A stretch of 64,000 nucleotides of DNA. Origin: Lachnospiraceae bacterium P6A3 (GTDB lineage: Bacteria; Bacillota; Clostridia; Lachnospirales; Lachnospiraceae). This document shows, in pieces, positions 42,608-50,270 of this stretch. The DNA is taken from positions 374,911 to 438,910 of the forward strand of contig KL370861.1 of the NCBI GenBank assembly GCA_000702085.1, in the 5' to 3' direction. Position 1 is the stretch's first letter; each line of letters starts with the position of its first letter. The position numbers were made by a program, and so were the translations under genes. Below the pieces are notes generated by a model. It was not told the origin of the DNA and ran no database searches. It worked only from the letters and a program-made list of their open reading frames with translations.

Positions 42608-43480
42608 ATGGAAGAACTTAAGCCGGTTAAAGAGGGAAAAGTAAGAGAGATCTATGACAACGGAGATTCTCTGATCATGGTAGCTACCGACAGGATCAGC
42701 TGCTTTGATGTAATCCTTCACAACATCGTTACCAAGAAGGGCACCGTCCTTACCCAGATCTCAAAGTTCTGGTTTGATTTTACCAAGGACATTGTTCCCA
42801 ACCATATGATCACCGTGGACAATAATGAAATGCCCGAGTACTTCAGACAGCCCCGGTTCACCGGTAACTCAATGATGTGCAGAAAGCTTGAGATGCTTCC
42901 TCTTGAGTGCATCGTAAGAGGCTATATCACCGGAAGCGGCTGGGCTTCATATCAGAAGAACGGCACCGTTTGCGGTATCACCCTTCCCGAGGGACTTAAG
43001 GAGTCGGAGAAGCTCCCTGAGCCCATCTACACCCCTTCAACCAAGGCTGAGATCGGTGACCATGACGAGAATATTTCTTACGAGCAGTCCATTGCCCACC
43101 TTGAGAAGTACTATCCCGGAAAAGGTGAGGAGTATGCCGCAAAGCTTAAGGAACTTACCATCACTCTTTATAAGAAGTGTGCAGAGTATGCTCTTTCAAG
43201 AGGCATAATCATCGCAGATACCAAATTCGAGTTCGGACTTGATGAGGACGGTAACATCGTTCTCGCGGATGAGATGCTCACTCCCGACAGTTCCAGATTC
43301 TGGCCCCTTGAGGGATATGAAGCAGGAAAGGGACAGCCTTCCTTCGATAAGCAGTTCGCCCGTGACTGGCTCAAGGCTAATGACGGAAAGCACGATTGGA
43401 CCCTTCCTCAGGAAATCGTCGACAAGACAATCGAGAAATATCTGCAGGCTTACAAGCTTCTTACAGGCAAAGAGTTATAA
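42608..43480 (+). CDS. purC: Phosphoribosylaminoimidazole-succinocarboxamide synthase (SAICAR synthetase)
   Basis: 290 aa. KEGKVREIYD is the nucleotide-binding opening; ECIVRGYITGSGW is the PROSITE-type core, and ADTKFEFG with LADEMLTPDSSRFW completes the ATP-grasp-like active site. Joins aspartate to CAIR with ATP in purine synthesis. The length fits the long (~290-aa) form rather than the 240-aa bacterial one. AGAGGAG lies 7 nt before the ATG. Confidence 0.95.
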   Translation: MEELKPVKEGKVREIYDNGDSLIMVATDRISCFDVILHNIVTKKGTVLTQISKFWFDFTKDIVPNHMITVDNNEMPEYFRQPRFTGNSMMCRKLEMLPLECIVRGYITGSGWASYQKNGTVCGITLPEGLKESEKLPEPIYTPSTKAEIGDHDENISYEQSIAHLEKYYPGKGEEYAAKLKELTITLYKKCAEYALSRGIIIADTKFEFGLDEDGNIVLADEMLTPDSSRFWPLEGYEAGKGQPSFDKQFARDWLKANDGKHDWTLPQEIVDKTIEKYLQAYKLLTGKEL

Positions 43481-43488
43481 AATAAAAC

Positions 43489-43513
43489 GCGGAGTGTAAA
43501 AACTCCGCTGTTT
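43489..43513 (+). terminator. Intrinsic terminator after purC
   Basis: A 7-bp stem GCGGAGT/ACTCCGC with a 6-nt loop and TGTTTT. The T-run is short, so termination may be partial, allowing purB expression. Confidence 0.6.
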
Positions 43514-43553
43514 TGCGTAATAGTTTACCCGTTTGATTTAGAAAGGAATTGCC

Positions 43554-45011
43554 ATGGCTACTGATCGTTACACAAGTCCTCTCTCCGAGCGTTATGCAAG
43601 CAGGGAGATGCAGTTTATCTTTTCACAGGATAAGAAATTCCGTACTTGGAGAAAGCTCTGGATCGCACTTGCCGAGACCGAGATGGAACTCGGACTTTCC
43701 GAGAACGGAAAGCCCGTCATCACTCAGGAGATGATCGATGAGCTTAAGAGCCATGCCGAGGATATCAATTACGATGTGGCCAAAGAGCGTGAGAAGCAGG
43801 TTCGTCACGATGTAATGAGCCATGTTTACGCATACGGCCAGCAGTGCCCCAAGGCTGCGGGAATCATTCACCTTGGAGCTACCAGCTGCTATGTAGGCGA
43901 CAATACCGATATTATCCTTATGAAGGAAGCACTCCTTCTCATTCGTAAGAAGCTTCTCAATGTTATTTCCAACCTTGCAGAGTTTGCGGACGAATATAAG
44001 GATCTTCCCACCCTTGCATTTACTCATTTCCAGCCCGCTCAGCCCACAACCGTAGGCAAGAGAGCAACCCTCTGGCTTAATGAGTTCATGATCGACCTTG
44101 AGGATCTTGATTATGTACTCGGATCCCTTAAACTTCTCGGTTCAAAGGGTACTACCGGAACCCAGGCTTCTTTCAAGGAGCTTTTCAACGGAGATGATGA
44201 GACCATCGACAAGATCGATCCCATGATCGCTAAGAAGATGGGATTTGATGATGTTTATCCCGTATCGGGACAGACCTATTCACGTAAGGTAGATACCAGG
44301 GTTATCAATGTGCTTGCGGGAATCGCCGCATCGGCTCACAAGATGAGCAACGATATCAGACTTCTCCAGCATTTAAAGCAGGTTGAAGAGCCTTTCGAGA
44401 AGAGCCAGATCGGTTCTTCCGCAATGGCATACAAGAGAAACCCCATGAGAAGCGAGAGAATCGCATCTCTTTCCAGATATGTAATGGTGGATGCTCTTAA
44501 TCCTGCCATCACTTCAAGCGTTCAGTGGTTTGAGAGAACACTGGATGACTCCGCAAATAAGAGACTTTCCGTTCCCGAAGGCTTCCTTGCCACCGACGGA
44601 ATCCTCGATCTTTGTATGAACATCACCGCACCCGGCGGAATGAAAGTTTATCCCAAAGTTATCGAGAAGCAGTTCATGGCCGAGATTCCTTTCATGGCTA
44701 CCGAGAATATCATGATGGATGCGGTTAAGAACGGCGGAAACAGACAGGAACTCCACGAGAAGATCAGAACCCTCTCAATGGAAGCGGGAAAGCATGTTAA
44801 AGAAGAGGGAAGAGACAACGATCTCCTTGAGATGATCGCAGCCGATCCCGATTTCGGAATGAATCTCGAGGATCTTAAGAAGACTCTTAAGCCCGAGAAC
44901 TACGTAGGACGTGCTCCCAGACAGGTTGAAGTATATCTCAGAGATGTTGTAAGACCTGTTCTTAAGGCTAATTCCGAGGCTCTCGGACTCGAGGCGGAGA
45001 TCAATGTTTGA
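43554..45011 (+). CDS. purB: Adenylosuccinate lyase
   Basis: 485 aa of the fumarase/aspartase superfamily. GSSAMAYKRNPMRSE is the signature loop with the catalytic Ser, and GATSCYVGDNTD lies earlier (about residue 103). Cleaves SAICAR and adenylosuccinate, serving both de novo IMP synthesis and AMP formation. AAAGGAA precedes the start. No convincing promoter is visible between the purC terminator and this ATG, so read-through from purC is likely. Confidence 0.95.
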   Translation: MATDRYTSPLSERYASREMQFIFSQDKKFRTWRKLWIALAETEMELGLSENGKPVITQEMIDELKSHAEDINYDVAKEREKQVRHDVMSHVYAYGQQCPKAAGIIHLGATSCYVGDNTDIILMKEALLLIRKKLLNVISNLAEFADEYKDLPTLAFTHFQPAQPTTVGKRATLWLNEFMIDLEDLDYVLGSLKLLGSKGTTGTQASFKELFNGDDETIDKIDPMIAKKMGFDDVYPVSGQTYSRKVDTRVINVLAGIAASAHKMSNDIRLLQHLKQVEEPFEKSQIGSSAMAYKRNPMRSERIASLSRYVMVDALNPAITSSVQWFERTLDDSANKRLSVPEGFLATDGILDLCMNITAPGGMKVYPKVIEKQFMAEIPFMATENIMMDAVKNGGNRQELHEKIRTLSMEAGKHVKEEGRDNDLLEMIAADPDFGMNLEDLKKTLKPENYVGRAPRQVEVYLRDVVRPVLKANSEALGLEAEINV

Positions 45012-45029
45012 TTTAGTACTTTACTAAAT
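45011..45029. promoter_or_regulatory. Palindrome overlapping the purA -35 box, candidate operator
   Basis: ATTTAGT (45011-45017), five bases, ACTAAAT (45023-45029): a perfect 7-bp inverted repeat lying over the -35 box. No T-run follows, so it is unlikely to be a terminator. The binding protein is unknown. Confidence 0.45.
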
Positions 45030-45048
45030 GAAAGTGCTGTCATATAAT
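45020..45048 (+). promoter_or_regulatory. Sigma70-type promoter of purA
   Basis: TTTACT (45020-45025), a 17-nt spacer and a consensus TATAAT (45043-45048), 46 nt before the start codon. Confidence 0.8.
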
Positions 45049-45094
45049 ACATAAGGTTTGTTAACAGACAGGTTTAAGAAAGGCGGAAATGTAA

Positions 45095-46387
45095 ATGGTC
45101 ACAGCGATCGTAGGCGCTAACTGGGGCGATGAAGGAAAGGGCAAGATGACCGATATGCTTGCTCAGGATTCCGATATTATCATCAGATTTCAGGGCGGAG
45201 CTAATGCAGGACACACCATAGTAAATAACTACGGTAAGTTCGCACTCCATACGCTTCCTTCGGGAGTGTTCTATTCACATACTACTTCAATAATAGGTAA
45301 CGGTGTTGCACTCAACATCCCTCTTCTTGTGGGTGAGATAAACGGTCTTGTGGAGAAGGGCGTACCCAAGCCTCACATCCTCGTATCCGACCGTGCACAG
45401 GTTGTAATGCCTTACCACATTCTTTTCGATGAATACGAAGAGGAGAGACTTGCAGGCAAGTCATTCGGATCCACCAAGTCCGGAATTGCTCCTTTCTATT
45501 CCGATAAATATGCCAAGATCGGCTTCCAGGTAAGCGAGCTTTTCGATGATGAGCTTCTTGAGGAGAAGGTGCCCAGAGTGCTGGTTCAGAAAAACGTCCT
45601 CTTAAGAGAGCTTTATCACAAGCCCGAGATTCAGGCTGAAGACGTTCTTAAAACTCTCAGAGAGTACAGAGATCTCATTGCTCCTTATGTATGCGATGTT
45701 TCTCTTTTCCTTGATGAAGCACTTAAGGCAGGCAAGAAGATCCTTCTTGAGGGTCAGCTCGGAACCATGAAAGATCCCGATCACGGAATCTATCCCATGG
45801 TTACCTCATCCTCAACGCTTGCTTCCTACGGTGCGATCGGTGCGGGAATTCCTCCTTATGAGATTAAGAGGATCGTTACCGTATGTAAGGCCTACTCATC
45901 AGCCGTAGGTGCCGGTGCATTCGTATCTGAGATCTTCGGAGACGAGGCGGAGCAGCTCAGGAAAAACGGCGGAGACGGCGGAGAGTACGGCGCTACCACC
46001 GGACGTCCCAGAAGAGTGGGCTGGTTTGACTGTGTAGCTTCCAAGTACGGATGCAGACTTCAGGGAACCACCGATGTTGCATTTACCGTTCTTGATATCC
46101 TCAAGTACCTTGATGAGATTCCCGTCTGCGTCGCTTATGAGCTTGACGGCAAGGAGATTAAGGACTTCCCCGTTACTTCCAAGCTTGAGAAGTGTAAGCC
46201 CGTTCTTAAGACATTCAAGGGATGGAAGACCGATATCAGGGGAATCAAGAATTACGAGGATCTTCCCAAAGAGTGCCGCGACTATGTAGAGTTCATCGAG
46301 CAGGAGATCGGATATCCCATCACCATGATATCCAACGGACCTTCAAGAGATGATATCATCTACCGCAAGTCACCTCTTTCAAAATAA
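45095..46387 (+). CDS. purA: Adenylosuccinate synthetase
   Basis: 430 aa. GANWGDEGKGKMTD is the GTP P-loop, GGANAGHTI carries the catalytic His, and TTGRPRRVGWFD is the IMP-binding segment. Converts IMP, aspartate and GTP to adenylosuccinate, the step directly before PurB. Length is normal. It has its own promoter and terminator. Confidence 0.95.
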   Translation: MVTAIVGANWGDEGKGKMTDMLAQDSDIIIRFQGGANAGHTIVNNYGKFALHTLPSGVFYSHTTSIIGNGVALNIPLLVGEINGLVEKGVPKPHILVSDRAQVVMPYHILFDEYEEERLAGKSFGSTKSGIAPFYSDKYAKIGFQVSELFDDELLEEKVPRVLVQKNVLLRELYHKPEIQAEDVLKTLREYRDLIAPYVCDVSLFLDEALKAGKKILLEGQLGTMKDPDHGIYPMVTSSSTLASYGAIGAGIPPYEIKRIVTVCKAYSSAVGAGAFVSEIFGDEAEQLRKNGGDGGEYGATTGRPRRVGWFDCVASKYGCRLQGTTDVAFTVLDILKYLDEIPVCVAYELDGKEIKDFPVTSKLEKCKPVLKTFKGWKTDIRGIKNYEDLPKECRDYVEFIEQEIGYPITMISNGPSRDDIIYRKSPLSK

Positions 46388-46400
46388 TACAAAGGCAATG

Positions 46401-46436
46401 GGGTCAGGGTGCTGAGGGTGCCTTGACCCTTTTTTT
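46401..46436 (+). terminator. Intrinsic terminator after purA
   Basis: GGGTCA pairs with TGACCC, extended by GG/CC past a bulge, and TTTTTTT follows. The next gene's AGGAG begins at 46437. Confidence 0.75.
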
Positions 46437-46448
46437 AGGAGTTTATAA

Positions 46449-47054
46449 ATGATCAAAAACATAGTATTCGATATCGGCAATGTCCTTACGGATTTCAGAT
46501 ACAGGGGATTCCTTCAGGATAAGGGCCTTGATGAGGCCATGATAGACCGAATTGAGAAATGCACCGTAGATACACCATACTGGCATGAATTCGACAGATG
46601 TGTCATCAGCTATGATGAGGTGGTTGAAAACTTTGTGTCTCTGGATCCCGAGATTGGAGATATCCTGAGGACAGTATTGGCGGATCTCCATGGTATGGTT
46701 ACTCCCAGAGATTATGCTATCCCCTGGATAGAGAAGATAAAAGCCGCAGGCTATAAGGTATATTACCTCTCCAATTTCTCCGAGAAGGCATATAACGAGT
46801 GCAGGGATGCTCTTACCTTTGACGGGCATTGTGACGGAGGTATTTACAGCTTCACCGAGAGACTGGTAAAACCGGATCCTGCGTTCTTTAACCTGCTTCT
46901 GGACAGATACGCTCTTAAGGCATCCGAATGCGTTTTCTTTGACGATACGGAGCGGAATGTCAAAGCTGCCATAGAATGCGGTTTTAATTCCTTTGTCTTT
47001 GAAACTCCTGATAAGGCAAATGAGGATCTTAAGAGCCTGGGCGTAGAGATCTGA
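46449..47054 (+). CDS. HAD-superfamily hydrolase
   Basis: 201 aa, cytoplasmic. VFDIGNVLTDF supplies the nucleophile Asp of motif I; YLSNFSEKAY is motif II (Ser); KPDPAFFNLL holds the motif III Lys, and FFDDTERNVKAA motif IV. This is a subfamily IA phosphatase resembling the YihX/epoxide-hydrolase-type group. The substrate is unknown, most likely a phosphorylated sugar or nucleotide. AGGAG begins directly after the purA terminator T-run and lies 7 nt before the ATG. Confidence 0.85.
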   Translation: MIKNIVFDIGNVLTDFRYRGFLQDKGLDEAMIDRIEKCTVDTPYWHEFDRCVISYDEVVENFVSLDPEIGDILRTVLADLHGMVTPRDYAIPWIEKIKAAGYKVYYLSNFSEKAYNECRDALTFDGHCDGGIYSFTERLVKPDPAFFNLLLDRYALKASECVFFDDTERNVKAAIECGFNSFVFETPDKANEDLKSLGVEI

Positions 47055-47064
47055 AAATAAAAAT

Positions 47065-47086
47065 TTCCCGGGTTGTCACCCGGGAA
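47065..47086. terminator. Hairpin between convergent genes, probable bidirectional terminator
   Basis: A perfect 9-bp stem TTCCCGGGT/ACCCGGGAA with a TGTC loop. Read on the - strand it is followed by ATTTTTATTTT, a good terminator for the gene at 47129; on the + strand only CTGTTTTG follows. Confidence 0.7.
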
Positions 47087-47128
47087 CTGTTTTGTCAAGG
47101 CTGTTTTGCTTTGCTTGTGGTATACTGA

Positions 47129-47440
47129 TTACTTGGAAACGGAAGTCTCATCCGAAGACTCAGGGGTTTCTTCCGGGATTTCCTTATTAAGCAGATCTTC
47201 ACCTTCTACCTTGGGAACCGAAGCAATGGTTCTTTTATCGGTTATCTGAGTGTAGACCCAGATATATGCGTAGGCAACTATAGGCACGATGACAGTGGCA
47301 AACAGGCATATTGCAAAAAGCTTAGCGCCGTTTCCCGGCCAGACGATAGCCACAACCAGCGTCATCACATATATCATCACCAAAAAGATTATAACCAGGA
47401 TCGCACATATTCTTTTGGGTGTCCATTTGTTATTGTCCAT
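47129..47440 (-). CDS. Small two-TM membrane protein of unknown function
   Basis: 103 aa. Basic N-terminus, two helices (about 10-32 and 38-62), and a polar, Glu-rich cytoplasmic tail of about 40 residues. AAGGAG lies 6 nt before the ATG on the - strand and a good promoter stands upstream, so the gene is probably real. No family recognised. It lies convergent with the HAD gene and divergent from the DUF2974-like gene. Confidence 0.65.
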   Translation of the reverse strand: MDNNKWTPKRICAILVIIFLVMIYVMTLVVAIVWPGNGAKLFAICLFATVIVPIVAYAYIWVYTQITDKRTIASVPKVEGEDLLNKEIPEETPESSDETSVSK

Positions 47441-47478
47441 GACTGCTCCTTGTTTTTGGTTTTTGTACGTTTGACCTT

Positions 47479-47507
47479 AGTATCATACTATTAACACAGA
47501 CTGACAA
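47479..47507 (-). promoter_or_regulatory. - strand promoter of the small membrane protein gene
   Basis: On the - strand: TTGTCA (47507-47502), a 17-nt spacer and GATACT (47484-47479), about 38 nt before the start. Confidence 0.65.
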
Positions 47508-47541
47508 CAACACTTTTCTGTTATGTGAAAAGGAGCCGTAT

Positions 47542-48798
47542 ATGTCCGATACAATTCTTGAATATCTTGAAAAATTCGGAAGCAAGACTTTCAAACGTCT
47601 CCCTTTTGGTGAGGTGGATGCTCTTATTCTATCCCAGTTTTCATACCTGAAATTTGACGGCATCGTTCCGGGGCCGGAGGATGCGGATTCTTTTGTTACG
47701 CTTGAGGATATTAAAAAGAATCCTTCTTTTGACAGTCTTTTTTCGGACAAGAGATACGAGAAGCCAAACCGTAAGCTTTTTAAACTCATGTCGGAGAGCA
47801 TAAGATTCGGCAATCTTAAGATGAATCTGTACGTAAACATCATCGGAGAAGAAAGGCAGATACAGTTTTCCGCGGTGACTTTCAGTTTTCCCGAAGGCAT
47901 TCACTACGTCGCCTACAGGGGTACCGACGAGAATATGGTGGGCTGGAAGGAAGACGCCAATCTGTCGATCATGGATGAGATTCCCGGTGAAAAGGAAGCC
48001 GTAAAATATCTTAAAGACGTTTCCAAGGTGATAAAAGGCGATTTCTATGTGGGCGGTCATTCCAAGGGAGGACTCAATGCAATATATGCGTCCGCTGCAT
48101 CGCCCGTTTCCGTAAAAAAGCGTATAATAGGCATATATAGTTTTGACGGCCCCGCCATCAGGGAAGATGTACGGAGCAAGGTAGATTATGCGGGGGTCAG
48201 GGACAGGTATCACAAGTTTGTTCCCAAAAGCTCTCTTATAGGCATGATATTTGAAACGGATGACATATATACCGTCGTCAAAAACAAAGCTGCGGGTATT
48301 TTGCAGCATGATCCTTATAACTGGATAGTGCAGGACATAGATCTATGGTATGAAGACTCACTCAGTAAAAGCGCGGAGATTGTAAATTCCGCAATGGCAA
48401 ACTGGCTTAAAGGTCTTGATAAGGATGCCAGAAGCAGATTTATAGATTGTGTCTTTGAGGTTGCGGACGCATGTCAGGATAATGATCTTGTGTCCATATA
48501 TTTAAATCCGGTCAAGAGCATCAGGCAGATGCTTGACGGTTATGACAGGATGGATGAGGGGCAGAGAGAGTTTCTCAAGGAAGTCTTGAGCGGTCTTATC
48601 AAAAACACGGAAGGCCGCGCCAAGGGAGAGGTTCAGACCGGATGGGGCGAATTTACCGAATCCGTGGACAAATGGATCGTCATGGTGCAGGGTGTCATAG
48701 AAGAAAAGCAGGCTTCCAAAAAAGGGGATAAAACAAAGCATTCCAAAAAGAAGTTAAATCCCAAGAAGCTTAACAATAAGAAAAAAACGAAAGGTTAA
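47542..48798 (+). CDS. Mbeg1-like (DUF2974) alpha/beta-hydrolase
   Basis: 418 aa, cytoplasmic. The lipase-like nucleophile elbow GGHSKGG places Ser174 at the centre of a GxSxG motif; VAYRGTDENMVGWKED before it and YSFDGPAI after it are typical of the DUF2974/Mbeg1-like group of class-3-lipase relatives. The last 40 residues are Lys-rich and disordered. The substrate is unknown (ester or lipid). AAAAGGAG precedes the ATG. Its stop lies 5 nt before atpB, so it is probably co-transcribed with the ATP synthase operon. Confidence 0.75.
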   Translation: MSDTILEYLEKFGSKTFKRLPFGEVDALILSQFSYLKFDGIVPGPEDADSFVTLEDIKKNPSFDSLFSDKRYEKPNRKLFKLMSESIRFGNLKMNLYVNIIGEERQIQFSAVTFSFPEGIHYVAYRGTDENMVGWKEDANLSIMDEIPGEKEAVKYLKDVSKVIKGDFYVGGHSKGGLNAIYASAASPVSVKKRIIGIYSFDGPAIREDVRSKVDYAGVRDRYHKFVPKSSLIGMIFETDDIYTVVKNKAAGILQHDPYNWIVQDIDLWYEDSLSKSAEIVNSAMANWLKGLDKDARSRFIDCVFEVADACQDNDLVSIYLNPVKSIRQMLDGYDRMDEGQREFLKEVLSGLIKNTEGRAKGEVQTGWGEFTESVDKWIVMVQGVIEEKQASKKGDKTKHSKKKLNPKKLNNKKKTKG

Positions 48799-48803
48799 AG
48801 AGT

Positions 48804-49493
48804 ATGGAGCATATAGCTGAAGAGTTAATGGAACAGCTCGAGACAGCGGATGCGTTTTCTTTTACCGTGTCGGGATACACGATAAACATTGCGGAGTCCG
48901 TGGTCGTAAGCTGGATCGTTATCGGGATAGTCCTGGTGCTGTGTCTGATACTCACAACGGGACTTAAGGTAGACCACATCTCAAGAAGACAGGCGCTTGC
49001 CGAATGGCTCGTCGAAAAAGGTGAAGGCCTGATAGAGAGTATGGTAGGAGAGGAAGGTAAAGAGTATATTCCTTATCTGCTCTCGGTCCTTGTGTTCATC
49101 GGATTGTCCAATACCATCGGACTCATCGGAATGAAACCGCCCACCAAAGACCTTAACGTAACCGCCGCACTGGCAATTATGAGTATCGTTCTGGTACAGG
49201 TTGCCGCCATCAGAAAGAAACGTATCGGCGGATGGCTGAAGGGCTTTACTCATCCCGTTGCGATAGTTACACCGATAAACATTCTGGAACTCGGAATTAA
49301 ACCACTGTCGCTGTGCATGCGACTTTTCGGTAATGTGGTCGGTGCATTCGTAATAATGGAGCTGTTAAAAACCGTCGTACCGGTTTTGGTGCCTGCCGTA
49401 TTTTCACTTTATTTTGACATATTCGACGGATTACTTCAGGCATATGTATTTGTATTTCTGACATCAATGTATATCAAGGAAGCTCTTGAATAA
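48804..49493 (+). CDS. atpB: ATP synthase Fo subunit a
   Basis: 229 aa with about five to six membrane helices. LCMRLFGNVVGAFVIM carries the essential Arg of the ion half-channel and GLLQAYVFVFLTSMYI is the conserved last helix. Forms the stator ion channel next to the c ring. The start lies 5 nt after the DUF2974-like gene. No atpI gene precedes it. Confidence 0.9.
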   Translation: MEHIAEELMEQLETADAFSFTVSGYTINIAESVVVSWIVIGIVLVLCLILTTGLKVDHISRRQALAEWLVEKGEGLIESMVGEEGKEYIPYLLSVLVFIGLSNTIGLIGMKPPTKDLNVTAALAIMSIVLVQVAAIRKKRIGGWLKGFTHPVAIVTPINILELGIKPLSLCMRLFGNVVGAFVIMELLKTVVPVLVPAVFSLYFDIFDGLLQAYVFVFLTSMYIKEALE

Positions 49494-49531
49494 GAGCGAA
49501 AAACATAAGCTGACTATTAGGAGGAAACAAA

Positions 49532-49756
49532 ATGGTAGCACTTGGAGCAAGTATCGCGGCACTTGGATGTATAGGAGCAGGCGTAAGCCTCGGACTCGCA
49601 ACGGGAAAGGCATGTGATGCATGTGCACGTCAGCCCGAAGCGGATTCTAAGATCATGAAGCTTCTCATTCTCGGAGGAGCACTTGCGGAGGCAACCGCAA
49701 TCTATTCTTTCGTTATCGGAATACTTATCATTCTTTTCATGGGCGGTGCATCATAA
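49532..49756 (+). CDS. atpE: ATP synthase Fo subunit c
   Basis: 74 aa, a two-helix hairpin. The polar loop is ARQPEA and the ion-binding Glu is in GGALAEATAIYSF (about residue 53) in helix 2. The Gln and Ser that complete the Na+ site in known Na+-type c subunits are replaced by Leu (GVSLG) and Ala (EAT), so H+ coupling is favoured, though Thr after Ala is kept. AGGAGG lies 6 nt before the ATG. Confidence 0.95.
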   Translation: MVALGASIAALGCIGAGVSLGLATGKACDACARQPEADSKIMKLLILGGALAEATAIYSFVIGILIILFMGGAS

Positions 49757-49779
49757 CTAAAAAAATTTAGAGGTGAAAA

Positions 49780-50256
49780 ATGCTCAGATTTGACATTAAT
49801 TTCGTATTTACGATAATAAACGTTCTTCTTCTCTTTGCAGTCGTCAAGATCTTCCTGATCGGACGTGTGCATAAGATTCTTGATGCCAGAAAAGCTCAGG
49901 TTGACGAGCAGTATTCTCAGGCGGACAAGAAGCTGGAAGAAGCGGAAAAGACAAGACAGCAGTACGAGGATTCCATTAAAGGAATCGAGGAAGAAAAAGA
50001 GCGCCGCTTTACCGAGGCAAGAAATCAGGCAAAGAGCGAATATGAGCGCCTGATGGAACAGGCTAAGAAAGAATCCGACAAGATTCTGGCAACAGCACGT
50101 AAAGAGGCAGAGGAAGAGAGGCAGATCAGATTAAAACGCGCCAATCAGGAGATTACCGATATGGTTGCCAAGGCTGCCGAGAGAATCGTTACTGCCGATC
50201 AGAGCGAAGAAATGGATAAGCAGCTCTATGACAGATTCCTTGAACAGGCAAAATAA
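49780..50256 (+). CDS. atpF: ATP synthase Fo subunit b
   Basis: 158 aa. One N-terminal membrane helix (about 8-28) is followed by a long charged helix that dimerises as the peripheral stalk (EEAEKTRQQYEDSIKGIEEE region). Length and layout are normal. GAGGTG lies before the ATG. The next gene is the delta-alpha fusion rather than a delta gene, so the far end of b must contact that fused domain. Confidence 0.9.
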   Translation: MLRFDINFVFTIINVLLLFAVVKIFLIGRVHKILDARKAQVDEQYSQADKKLEEAEKTRQQYEDSIKGIEEEKERRFTEARNQAKSEYERLMEQAKKESDKILATARKEAEEERQIRLKRANQEITDMVAKAAERIVTADQSEEMDKQLYDRFLEQAK

Positions 50257-50270
50257 GGGGGAGCAGGTCA

